From: an uncultured Verrucomicrobiota bacterium
Lineage (GTDB): Bacteria > Verrucomicrobiota > Verrucomicrobiia > Limisphaerales > UBA9464
Direction of reading: 5' to 3'
Assembly: GCA_903864375.1 (NCBI GenBank)
Contig: CAIPFS010000494.1
Coordinates: 1 to 11,602 of the forward strand
Length of the DNA: 11,602 nt
The stretch's first letter is position 1. The number at the start of each line of letters is the position of its first letter. The translations under genes and the position numbers were made by a program. The notes beneath the pieces were generated by a model. That model had not been told where the DNA came from. It did not search any database and was given only the letters and a program-made list of their open reading frames with translations. This document shows positions 1 through 6,712 of the stretch, in pieces.

Positions 1-308
1 CGAACGGCTCGGGCCGCAGACGCCAAGGAGGTGGGGGTGGGGGACCCCGCTGAAGAAACGTGCTGCAACCCGAACCTTCCCAAGGATGAAAAATTCCTGC
101 GGCCTTGTCAACCATGGGGTGAGCGGTGCCGTGACCCCGGAGAAATCACGGCCGGCTTCCCTTTCGTTGCCGGGGGAGAGGGCCGGGGTACGCCGAGGAG
201 AAGGAACGGTAAACGCTCCCTTCATTGCGGCTCGTGGCAAAAAGGATCTTGTCGAAGCTGCAACCGGGAGCTTGACCGCCCGCGCGGCTGTGTTTGGATT
301 GCAGTGAC
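1..308. other. Left-edge region with no convincing gene
   Basis: No recognisable coding region is seen. Two plus-strand frames stay open across it (frame 1 to a stop at 310-312, frame 2 to about 307), but their translations are rich in Arg, Gly, Pro and Cys, have no family resemblance, and are what GC-rich non-coding DNA produces. The stretch has G-rich runs near 31-46 and a purine-rich block at 171-189 that resembles intergenic repeats common in GC-rich bacteria. The latter is an impression from memory, not a search result. It probably carries the upstream region of the lipoprotein gene at 309. Confidence 0.5.
272..300 (+). promoter_or_regulatory. Weak candidate sigma-70-type promoter for the lipoprotein gene
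   Basis: TTGACC at 272-277 matches the -35 consensus in five of six positions. After a 17-bp spacer comes TGGATT at 295-300, a poor -10 match (three of six). A start about 7 bp downstream would fall almost on the ATG pair at 309-314 and give a leaderless or nearly leaderless mRNA. This would fit the lack of a Shine-Dalgarno sequence there. In a GC-rich sequence such a match can occur by chance. Confidence 0.2.
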
Positions 309-689
309 ATGATGAAGAAGCTTTTTGCGGTCGTTGCCCTTGGAGTGTCCCTGTTCGGGAGCACCGGATGTTACAGCACGCAGGAGGGTCGTCACAAATT
401 TGGGGTTCCGTTTGCCAAGGACACCATCGAAAGCCGGTATGAACGCCCGGTCGATCAAGTCTTCGGAGCGGCAAAGGAAACGCTCGCCTTTAACGGTACA
501 TTGACCAGCGAAAACCTGATTGCACATCTGTTGGTTGCCAGTATCGACAACCGGACGGTGTACGTGAAGGTGGAGGAGGCCCAGCCGGGTGTGGCCCGCA
601 TCAACGTCCAGGCTCGCAAGAGCGGGGGACGGGGCGACATCTACATGGCCAGCGAGATTTCCAAGCAGATTGCGCTTCGCTTGAAGTAA
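309..689 (+). CDS. Small lipoprotein, DUF3568-like
   Basis: A 126-residue predicted exported lipoprotein of unknown function. The N-terminus has two lysines (K3, K4), a hydrophobic stretch (about 5-17) and a lipobox-like S-T-G-C ending at Cys21, the probable lipidated residue after signal peptidase II cleavage. Ser rather than Leu at -3 is slightly atypical. The mature part begins with YSTQEG and continues as a small alpha/beta domain in which short strands (TVYVKVEE, ARINVQA) precede a C-terminal helix. It resembles the DUF3568 proteins of Verrucomicrobia and some Proteobacteria, by recollection of pattern only. The start is taken at ATG 309; 312 is equally possible. An ATG at 294 would add MDCSD before the signal peptide and is less likely. 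No Shine-Dalgarno sequence is seen. The dehydratase gene lies downstream on the same strand. Confidence 0.8.
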   Translation: MMKKLFAVVALGVSLFGSTGCYSTQEGRHKFGVPFAKDTIESRYERPVDQVFGAAKETLAFNGTLTSENLIAHLLVASIDNRTVYVKVEEAQPGVARINVQARKSGGRGDIYMASEISKQIALRLK

Positions 690-797
690 TCCCGGGGGAG
701 AGACCCGACCAAATTGCCGCGGGCTCCCATTCCGGGCTTTCAGAGCCATTCGCTGCGGTACGATCGGACGGTACAATTGGGCGGCCCCATAGAACTG

Positions 798-1961
798 ATG
801 ACTGCGAACCACTCGTCGGGAGCCTCGCTTTTCGGCGGCTATTATCAGGGACGGAACGTATTGGTTACCGGGGCCGTTGGGGTCAAAGGGACCTGGCTCT
901 GTCTCGCGCTGGAGGCGGCAGGAGCGAAGGTCACCGGGTTGGATCTCCGTTCGCCGCCTCCCGACTCCAATTTTGTGCTGGCGGGGTTGGGAGATTCCGT
1001 CCGCCTGGTTCAGGGGGACATCAACGATCTGGGGTTGATGCAGGACCTCCTGAAGGAGAATGACTGTTTTTTTCATCTGGCGGCGCTGGCTCTGGTCCAC
1101 GATTGCAAGGCCCGGCCACTCGAAACCTACCGGGTGAACACTCTCGGAACGGCCACGGTTCTGGAGGCATTCCGACTGTCATCTGTGGCAAAACGCGGGC
1201 TGTTTGTCACCACCGACAAGGTCTATCGCCCCAAGGCGAATGATCGATGGCTTGAGACGGATCCCCTCTTTTCCTCCGGTGCCTACGCCATTTCCAAGGC
1301 GTGCGCTGAGCAGGTCATTGAGGACTACCGTCAGGACCTGGAGGTGGCCGGAAAGCACTTTGGAATCGCGCGGGCTGGAAATGTCCTTGTCGGTGGCGAT
1401 CTGAATTCCTCTGCGAGAACCAACGGGGCAGGGCGTATCTTTGTCGACTGTTTCGAGGCACTCATCGATGGAGAGTCGCCGCGGATTTTTTCACCTTCCT
1501 ACACCCGGCCCTACACCTATGGACTGGATATCGTCACCGGGTACATGACGCAGTTGGCCCGGATGGATGAATCGGGAATTCAAGGGGAGGCGTTCAATTA
1601 TGGCCCCCATGAACAAGGGGGGATCGCCAATGCGTTTCTGGCGACGAAAATTTGTGAGACATGGGGGGGCGACATTCGTTGGAGCGGTGGTCCCTTGCGC
1701 AACGAGCCGTATCAGACCCAGGCCCTGAACTGGGATAAAGCGCGGCTTCGGCTGGGCTGGCAACCGGCCTACACGCTATTGGAGTCGATTCGGGATGCAG
1801 CGACCTGGTACCGGGAGTGGTCAAAGGTGGGGTCCGTTCCGACGCCAGGTGAACTGCGAGGCATCGATCTCGGGTTGCTGGAGAGACATGCGCGCGCTGC
1901 AAAGGAATTGGGGATTTGGTGGGCGACCGCCGCCGCCCCCGGCGGGATGACGTCGTCATGA
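798..1961 (+). CDS. NAD(P)-dependent sugar-nucleotide dehydratase, CDP-glucose 4,6-dehydratase-like
   Basis: An extended short-chain dehydrogenase of 387 residues, probably cytoplasmic. The Rossmann motif is TGAVGVKGTWL (residues 24-34); Gly-x2-Gly-x2-Gly followed by T/S-W-L is characteristic of CDP-glucose 4,6-dehydratases (RfbG type). TTDKVY (138-143) supplies the catalytic Thr and Asp, and YAISK (163-167) the Tyr-x3-Lys pair. RAGNV (192-196) and TRPYTYGL (236-243) occupy the substrate-side positions, but the usual RPWQHVL is altered, so the substrate may differ. By family, it would oxidise C4 of an NDP-hexose and eliminate water to give a 4-keto-6-deoxy sugar for surface glycans. No partner cytidylyltransferase or aminotransferase gene is nearby. 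The ATG at 798 matches the usual N-terminal length. A TTG at 714, about 13 bp after GGGGGAG, would add 28 unlikely residues. The stop overlaps the VanZ start by 4 bp. Confidence 0.82.
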   Translation: MTANHSSGASLFGGYYQGRNVLVTGAVGVKGTWLCLALEAAGAKVTGLDLRSPPPDSNFVLAGLGDSVRLVQGDINDLGLMQDLLKENDCFFHLAALALVHDCKARPLETYRVNTLGTATVLEAFRLSSVAKRGLFVTTDKVYRPKANDRWLETDPLFSSGAYAISKACAEQVIEDYRQDLEVAGKHFGIARAGNVLVGGDLNSSARTNGAGRIFVDCFEALIDGESPRIFSPSYTRPYTYGLDIVTGYMTQLARMDESGIQGEAFNYGPHEQGGIANAFLATKICETWGGDIRWSGGPLRNEPYQTQALNWDKARLRLGWQPAYTLLESIRDAATWYREWSKVGSVPTPGELRGIDLGLLERHARAAKELGIWWATAAAPGGMTSS

Positions 1962-2467
1962 GGGTGACTCCGTTCATCCGCTACTGGCTTCCGGCTCTCG
2001 GTTGGGCGCTGCTGATTTTTTGCGGATCCGGCAATGCCCTGTCATCGGCGCATACCTCCAGATTCCTGGTGCCGCTGCTCCACACCCTTTTTCCGTTCCT
2101 GTCAGCGGAAGGCATCGACTGGGTTCATTTCGCCATCCGCAAGTGTGGTCACATGGCCGAGTATTTTGTCCTGACGGTTCTCCTCTGGCGGGGCCTGACG
2201 GCTTTCAGCCCGGACGCCCGTCTACATTGGAGGGCGCGACCCGCCTTTTTTGCCTGGGCGCTGGCGGTGACCTATGCGGCTTCGGATGAATGGCATCAAG
2301 GATTCACGTCCAGCCGGCAGGCCAGTATCCGTGATGTACTGATTGATGCAGTCGGCGCCTCCATCGGGCTTTTGGGAGCCCTGCTGCTGGCCTGGTGGCG
2401 GCGGCGGAGGGGTGACCGCTCCGAACCTGCGCCAACCGCCCCGGTGCTTCCCCTCCGGGCTGCATGA
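1958..2467 (+). CDS. VanZ-like family membrane protein
   Basis: A 169-residue integral membrane protein with about four hydrophobic segments (roughly residues 8-25, 66-82, 95-108 and 126-148). VanZ-like hallmarks are visible: W-x2-LI-x3-S near the N-terminus, RKCGHMAEY (61-69) matching the RK-x2-H-x2-EY signature, and SDEWHQ followed by R-x4-RD (109-126). The C-terminal tail is Arg-rich (WWRRRR) then Pro/Ala-rich and likely cytoplasmic. VanZ itself gives low-level teicoplanin resistance in enterococci, but most relatives have no known function. This gene should not be read as a resistance gene. The ATG at 1958 is chosen because it forms an ATGA overlap with the dehydratase stop; the in-frame GTG... 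start at 1916 lies inside that gene. Its own stop overlaps the comEC start in the same way, so all three are probably translationally coupled. Confidence 0.85.
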   Translation: MRVTPFIRYWLPALGWALLIFCGSGNALSSAHTSRFLVPLLHTLFPFLSAEGIDWVHFAIRKCGHMAEYFVLTVLLWRGLTAFSPDARLHWRARPAFFAWALAVTYAASDEWHQGFTSSRQASIRDVLIDAVGASIGLLGALLLAWWRRRRGDRSEPAPTAPVLPLRAA

Positions 2468-4881
2468 AATACCCCGCCCTTGGACCGACCCTGCTCTTTG
2501 CATTCGGTGTCGGGGCGGCGGTCTGGTGGGGTGGACGCCCCGATCACCTGGCGTGGGCCTCCGGGTTGGCTCTTCTGTTGGCCATGGTTCATCGCAAGGT
2601 CCGGATTCCTGGACTCGCGCTGGCGCTGGTCCTTCTTGGGTGGGCCTATCAGGCAGAACGGCTTGTTCCTCATTCTCCCTGGGATCTCCGCCGCCAATTG
2701 GACACCAACGATGAATTGGTCACCCTGGTGGGGGAGGTGGATGAGACTCCGACGCTCCGATTATCCGAGCTTCGGGGCCAGTGGCGGGGGCGGACGTTGG
2801 TTCCATTGCGGGTGTCCGCCTGGTCTTCCCAGGGAAACCGTCATCCTGGGCGAGGCTTGGTTCTGGTGAACACCCCCGGGGTCCTGCCCAGGGAATTCTT
2901 TCGAGGGCAGCAGGTGGAAGTGACCGGGGTGCTCCGTCGTCCACCGGGGCCGGAGGCAGACCAGTTGTTTGATTATCGGAGCTACCTGGAGTTTCAAGGT
3001 TGCTGGTTCACCCTCCGGGTGGAACGGGTGGAGGATTGGCAATTGGCGCCGAATCATCGACAGAAGCCACCCTGGAGCGAACGTTTTATCCCGTGGGCGC
3101 AGGCTTTGCTGACCCACGGCTTGCCGGATGACGAGGCCACCCGATTGATCGTGGCCATGGCGTTGGGATGGAAGACGCCGCTGACCGGGGAGGTCAACGA
3201 CATCTTCATGCGTTCGGGAACCATGCATGTGTTTGCGATCAGCGGCCTCCACATTGGCCTGATTGCGTGGATTCTGGTCGAGGTTCTTCGACTGTTCCGG
3301 GTGTCGCGCGCCGGTTGCGGTTGGATAGCCATCCCGCTGGTCTGGTTTTACGTTGCCGCCACCGGATGGCAGGCGTCCGCCATCCGTTCGGCCATCATGA
3401 GCAGCGTGGTGGTGGCTGGCTGGACGTTGAATCGTCCGGGTCAACTGTTGAATTCCCTGGCTGTTTCCGCGTGGATCATCCTCGTATGGGATCCCGGTCA
3501 GCTGTTTCAGGCGAGCTTTCAGCTGTCGTTTGCCGCTGTGGCGGGCCTGGCGCTTCTGGGACCACCCCTCGATCGGGGATTGAAGAAATACCTCCGGATT
3601 CCACGGGATCCGTTCCTCCCCGAAGTCCTCGAGGCGCGGTGGCACCGGTGGGTGAACCTGCCTCTGCGGATCCTGGCCCAGGCTCTCGCCGTGGGACTGG
3701 CCTCGCTCGTGGCCTCCCTTCCGTTCACGGTTCATTGGTTCCACCTCCTGAACCCGGTCAGTTTGCTCGCCAATCTGGTCGTGGTTCCCCTTTCCAGCCT
3801 GGCTCTCGCGGCCAACTTTGCCTCGGTCCTGACGGGCTCCGTGGCCCCGTGGCTGGCCGGGGTGTTTAACGCCAGTGCCTGGGTGCTGATGCACGGTATG
3901 ATCGCGGCCAGCGATGCGGCGGCGCGTCTGCCGTATGGCCATGTCTGGACGGAATCCCCGCCGTGGCTTTGGTGGCTCCTCTATTTTGCCCTGGTGCTCT
4001 GCGGCACCCTGGGATGGTGGTCCCGATATCCGCGTTTGCTTTCGGTGGGGTTCATGGCCGTCGCCATGGCCGCTGGTGTCGCCTGGTACCGGCATCATCA
4101 GGAAACCCGATTGACCGTGATTCGGGGCGACGGATTGGTGGAATGCGGTCCTGAAGGCACCGTGGTGTTTGACGGGGGCAACGATTCGGCGGTGGAGTGG
4201 GGGATGGTCCCGTACCTTCATGCGCACGGAGTTCGCCGATTGGCGGGCGTATCCGTCACCGGGGAATCCGTTCAACAAGTGGGGGGAATTCCCCGCTTGC
4301 TGGAAGAATTCCGACCCCGGTTCCTCTGGATGTCCCCGTTTGGCAGTCGCTCTCCATCGGGCCGAAAAATTATCGCTGACTGCAAGGATCTCCAAATCCT
4401 CTGGGAGACCGTCTCCCCGGGACAGGTGGTCCAGAACTGGCGAATCCTTCATCCGTCCGAGGACGACCGCCTCTCGCGGGGGGAAGACCGCGCCTTGGTC
4501 CAGGAAACGGTGATCCACGGATACCGGGTGGTCTGGATGGGGGATTTGGGACGGCCTGGACAGCGCCAGTGGTTCGATCGCGGGATCACCCATGCCGATA
4601 TCGTGATCACCGGTGTTCCGCCCAACAGCGAACCCTTGGGCAACGCCCTGTTGATGGCGTTGTCGCCGCAACTGGTCGTGGTGATGTCGGACCGGTATCC
4701 GGCGAACCGGCGGGTGAAGAGTTCGACGCGTGAGCGCTTGCAGGCGTCCGGCTATCGAACCGTTTTCACCGAGGAAGTTGGTTCACTGGTGCTTCGATTC
4801 CGGGCGGTTCCATCCTGCGTTGCTTCGGGAGATGGCTGGGAATTCCCGCTTTCTTCGCCCGGTTCCACGGCGTCCCCCTGA
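2464..4881 (+). CDS. comEC: ComEC/Rec2-like DNA internalisation channel with degenerate C-terminal hydrolase domain
   Basis: An 805-residue polytopic inner-membrane protein of normal length for full ComEC. By family it moves single-stranded DNA into the cytoplasm during natural transformation. Residues 1-60 hold N-terminal membrane segments. A DUF4131/OB-like soluble region follows (about 80-190). The Competence domain (about 225-530) includes the hallmark ISGLHIGL (259-266) and PGQLFQASFQLSFAAVAGL (344-362). A C-terminal metallo-beta-lactamase-like region spans about 548-780 (GDG at 555-557, FDGG at 569-572, GD at 693-694). However, the metal-binding T-H-x-D-x-D-H-x-G-G motif reads TGESVQQVGG (599-608). 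The later His-His-Gly-Ser and Asn-x-His-Pro motifs also lack histidine. The domain is probably folded but not a metal-dependent nuclease. The ATG at 2464 overlaps the VanZ stop and has no Shine-Dalgarno sequence. The last 25 or so residues extend past the usual end and overlap trmB in antisense. Confidence 0.92.
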   Translation: MKYPALGPTLLFAFGVGAAVWWGGRPDHLAWASGLALLLAMVHRKVRIPGLALALVLLGWAYQAERLVPHSPWDLRRQLDTNDELVTLVGEVDETPTLRLSELRGQWRGRTLVPLRVSAWSSQGNRHPGRGLVLVNTPGVLPREFFRGQQVEVTGVLRRPPGPEADQLFDYRSYLEFQGCWFTLRVERVEDWQLAPNHRQKPPWSERFIPWAQALLTHGLPDDEATRLIVAMALGWKTPLTGEVNDIFMRSGTMHVFAISGLHIGLIAWILVEVLRLFRVSRAGCGWIAIPLVWFYVAATGWQASAIRSAIMSSVVVAGWTLNRPGQLLNSLAVSAWIILVWDPGQLFQASFQLSFAAVAGLALLGPPLDRGLKKYLRIPRDPFLPEVLEARWHRWVNLPLRILAQALAVGLASLVASLPFTVHWFHLLNPVSLLANLVVVPLSSLALAANFASVLTGSVAPWLAGVFNASAWVLMHGMIAASDAAARLPYGHVWTESPPWLWWLLYFALVLCGTLGWWSRYPRLLSVGFMAVAMAAGVAWYRHHQETRLTVIRGDGLVECGPEGTVVFDGGNDSAVEWGMVPYLHAHGVRRLAGVSVTGESVQQVGGIPRLLEEFRPRFLWMSPFGSRSPSGRKIIADCKDLQILWETVSPGQVVQNWRILHPSEDDRLSRGEDRALVQETVIHGYRVVWMGDLGRPGQRQWFDRGITHADIVITGVPPNSEPLGNALLMALSPQLVVVMSDRYPANRRVKSSTRERLQASGYRTVFTEEVGSLVLRFRAVPSCVASGDGWEFPLSSPGSTASP

Positions 4882-5591
4882 TCTTCAAGGTCACCTTCCT
4901 CACTCATGGCTTCGTCCGTGTCGGGATCGACGGTTTTCAAAATCAGTTGAGGTGGGTTTTCCCACGCCCGTCCATCGCAAGGACGCTGATAGGCTGCGTG
5001 CAAGGTTGGGATTCCCCGGGCATTGAAGCCCCTTTCGAAGTCGGTGGTGACACCGAGCAAATCGACGGGTTCGTCCACTTTTTGAAAACTGGTGCAGTCC
5101 CCCAGAACCTCGAGCATCTGTTGAAAGTAGCCCGAATGATCGGTTCGAAGGTAAAGAACCCCACCGGGGCGCAGGGCCTTCCAGGCCACAGCGGCGAAGG
5201 CATGATTGACGAGGCGGCGGCGCCAATGCCGTCGTTTGGGCCACGGATCCGGAAAATAGACATGAATGGCGTCGACTGATGCCTCGGGGATCATCCACTC
5301 GACCACATAGGCGGCTTCCAGCCGGAGTCCGCGGACATTTTGGAGGTTCAGTCGAAGCCCCTTGCGCTCAATTTTGCGCAGTCGACCCAGCAACCGTTCG
5401 ACCCCCAGAAAGTTTCGCTCCGGGTGGGCGGCCGCATAGTGGATGAGGAACGAGCCGTCCCCCGAGCCCAATTCGATCTCGACGGGACGCGCTGATCCAA
5501 ACATGGAGACGAAATCCATGCGTTGAAGGATGTTGGGGGGAACCAACAGGGTGGCTTCCGTGGGAGGTTCAGGTCCTCGATTCAAGTCCAT
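4752..5591 (-). CDS. trmB: tRNA (guanine-N7-)-methyltransferase, with acidic C-terminal tail
   Basis: A cytoplasmic SAM-dependent enzyme that methylates N7 of guanosine 46 in the tRNA variable loop. The protein has 279 residues. Residues 37-48 (VEIELGSGDGSF) form the SAM-binding motif I. FPDPWPKRRHWRRRLV (113-128) is the TrmB signature. RPGGVLYLRTD (141-151) is the following strand, and TDFERGFNARG (183-193) is the C-terminal substrate-side motif. The catalytic core ends near residue 222. The remaining 56 or so residues are rich in Glu, Asp, Ser, Pro and Thr and probably disordered, which is longer than in typical TrmB (about 210-240). The tail overlaps the 3' end of comEC on the opposite strand by 130 bp. 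The ATG at 5591 lacks a clear Shine-Dalgarno sequence, but the residues after it (PTEATLLVPPN) look like a genuine N-terminus. The upstream 123-bp gap is shared with the divergent pilin-like gene. Confidence 0.95.
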   Translation of the reverse strand: MDLNRGPEPPTEATLLVPPNILQRMDFVSMFGSARPVEIELGSGDGSFLIHYAAAHPERNFLGVERLLGRLRKIERKGLRLNLQNVRGLRLEAAYVVEWMIPEASVDAIHVYFPDPWPKRRHWRRRLVNHAFAAVAWKALRPGGVLYLRTDHSGYFQQMLEVLGDCTSFQKVDEPVDLLGVTTDFERGFNARGIPTLHAAYQRPCDGRAWENPPQLILKTVDPDTDEAMSEEGDLEDQGDAVEPGEESGNSQPSPEATQDGTARNRSTSEPTSSVKTVR

Positions 5592-5680
5592 GTGCGGAGG
5601 GGAGCTTGACGGGGAATGCCCACCGAATCAATGGACTCCATCCGGCGGGGGATGTCACCCGTCCGGCACCGATTTTTCAA

Positions 5681-5708
5681 TTGTCACGACGATGGGTTCT
5701 CTTATTCT
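5681..5708 (+). promoter_or_regulatory. Candidate sigma-70-type promoter for the pilin-like gene
   Basis: TTGTCA at 5681-5686 (five of six matches to the -35 consensus) is followed after 16 bp by TATTCT at 5703-5708 (four of six matches to the -10). The flanks are unusually AT-rich for this sequence (GATTTTTCAATT upstream, TTATTCTTAGC downstream). The start would fall near 5714-5716, at the ATG at 5715, so the mRNA would be leaderless or nearly so. No Shine-Dalgarno sequence is present, which is consistent with this. It is the best promoter-like sequence in the window but is inferred by eye. Confidence 0.35.
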
Positions 5709-5714
5709 TAGCTA

Positions 5715-6569
5715 ATGCTGAAATGGGCGGCAGCCGACCGACCTGGTCGGGGTGGAAGATTCTGCGAGGCCGTATCCCTGGTGGAAATTCTGGTCGTGGT
5801 GGCTGTGGCCGCGGCCCTGATGCTCCTGTGGCTTCCGACCCTCCTTCGGAGTCATCAGCTGGCCCGTCAGAGCGCCTGTTCCGACCATCTGCGTCAGATG
5901 CAGATGGGCTTCTTGCTTTACAGCCTGGATCATGACGATCGATTGGTCCCCAACGACTACCTGTATGACGCACGGTATACCAACGCGCCTCTGATGACCG
6001 GGAATTCGTGGTGTCCGGGGAATGCCCGCCGGGACACCACCCGGTCCAATATCGAACGCGGAGCCCTGTTCCCGTACCTCCACTCCGCGGCCATCTATCG
6101 CTGTCCGTCGGATTCCGCGCGGGTTCCGCTGCTGGAGGGTGGCAGTGTGCCGCGGACCCGGAGCTACAATTTAAGCATCTGGTTGAACACCCGGCCGGAG
6201 ACACTGGCCAGTTACACGCGATTGTCGGAAATCCACGATCCGGCTCCCTGCGATTGCTATTCATTCATCGACGTTCATGAAAACGGCATTGAAGATCCGA
6301 CCTTCGGACTTTTTCCATTTGAATCGAAATGGGGAAAGACCTGGTTGGACCTGCCGGCGGATCGGCATGGGCAGGGAGCCAATCTGGCGTTCGTTGATGG
6401 ACACGTGGAGCATTGGCGATGGAAGGCGGCGAAGGTTTTTGTCCGGTTTGTCCAGCCACCCCGGCGCGGTGACGGCGACTTTGAAGATTTTCGACGACTT
6501 CAAACCGGGATTCCCTCGTGGACCACGATTCGGGAACGATCGGGTCGGTTTCAGTCGACCACACGATAG
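5715..6569 (+). CDS. Prepilin-like protein with H-X9-DG motif (type II/IV pseudopilin-like)
   Basis: A 284-residue protein with a type IV prepilin N-terminus. A 19-residue basic leader ends in C-E-A and is followed by VSLVEILVVVAVAAALMLL (20-38), with Glu at +5 of the predicted mature protein. The prepilin peptidase site is A|V instead of the usual G|F. The hydrophobic helix would anchor the protein in the membrane or pack it in a pilus-like fibre. Near the C-terminus, H218 and D228-G229 are separated by nine residues (RHGQGANLAFVDGH), the H-X9-DG motif of a large pilin-like group (DUF1559-related) that is very abundant in Verrucomicrobia and Planctomycetes. Cys100, Cys130, Cys179 and Cys181 may form disulphides. 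The function is unknown; such proteins are often encoded alone, as here. The ATG at 5715 is the only sensible start. The gene stands alone and is divergent from trmB. Confidence 0.88.
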   Translation: MLKWAAADRPGRGGRFCEAVSLVEILVVVAVAAALMLLWLPTLLRSHQLARQSACSDHLRQMQMGFLLYSLDHDDRLVPNDYLYDARYTNAPLMTGNSWCPGNARRDTTRSNIERGALFPYLHSAAIYRCPSDSARVPLLEGGSVPRTRSYNLSIWLNTRPETLASYTRLSEIHDPAPCDCYSFIDVHENGIEDPTFGLFPFESKWGKTWLDLPADRHGQGANLAFVDGHVEHWRWKAAKVFVRFVQPPRRGDGDFEDFRRLQTGIPSWTTIRERSGRFQSTTR

Positions 6570-6594
6570 TGCACGCTCTCGGTTCTTATCGGGA

Positions 6595-6617
6595 TTGTAG
6601 CGATACCTCCGCTACGA
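6595..6617. repeat. Inverted repeat, 8-bp stem with 7-nt loop, after the pilin-like gene
   Basis: TTGTAGCG pairs with CGCTACGA across the loop ATACCTC (six Watson-Crick pairs, a T-G wobble and a terminal T-A). It begins 26 bp after the pilin-like stop. It could end transcription of that gene, but no T-run follows, so a repeated extragenic palindrome is equally likely. Confidence 0.5.
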
Positions 6618-6693
6618 AGGTGTCTTTCGATCGGGAGTGGCGATGATCCCTGCAGAAATTGGGGACTTGCAGGAGCGCGTCCCTCCGTTGGAT

Positions 6694-6712
6694 GTCCCTC
6701 CTTCGGAGGGAC
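6694..6712. repeat. Perfect 8-bp inverted repeat with a 3-nt loop
   Basis: GTCCCTCC at 6694-6701 and GGAGGGAC at 6705-6712 are perfect reverse complements separated by TTC. The left arm also occurs at 6679-6686, and the flank GGGACTTGC occurs twice (6662-6670 and 6708-6716). No T-run follows, so it is a weak candidate for an intrinsic terminator. The internal repetition suggests part of a repeated intergenic element. Confidence 0.6.

Noticed and set aside
31..312. Plus-strand open frame of 93 codons at the left edge with several cysteines
   Set aside because: The Cys spacing fits no known zinc-binding motif, composition is that of GC-rich non-coding DNA, and a second frame over the same bases is equally open.
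714..797. TTG start at 714 for the dehydratase, preceded by GGGGGAG
   Set aside because: It would add 28 residues not expected before the Rossmann fold; the ATG at 798 gives the family's normal N-terminal length. The upstream start is not fully excluded.
222..1100. Long minus-strand open frame of 292 codons opposite the lipoprotein and dehydratase genes
   Set aside because: It is antisense to two well-supported genes, its translation is Arg/Gln/Pro-rich with no recognisable motif, and it fits a GC-rich shadow frame.
1958..2467. Glycopeptide resistance gene call for the VanZ-like protein
   Set aside because: The family is broad and mostly unrelated to resistance, and no vanHAX genes are present.
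2761..4671. 636-codon minus-strand open frame opposite comEC
   Set aside because: Its His/Arg/Gln/Pro-rich composition and lack of domains mark it as the antisense shadow of comEC.
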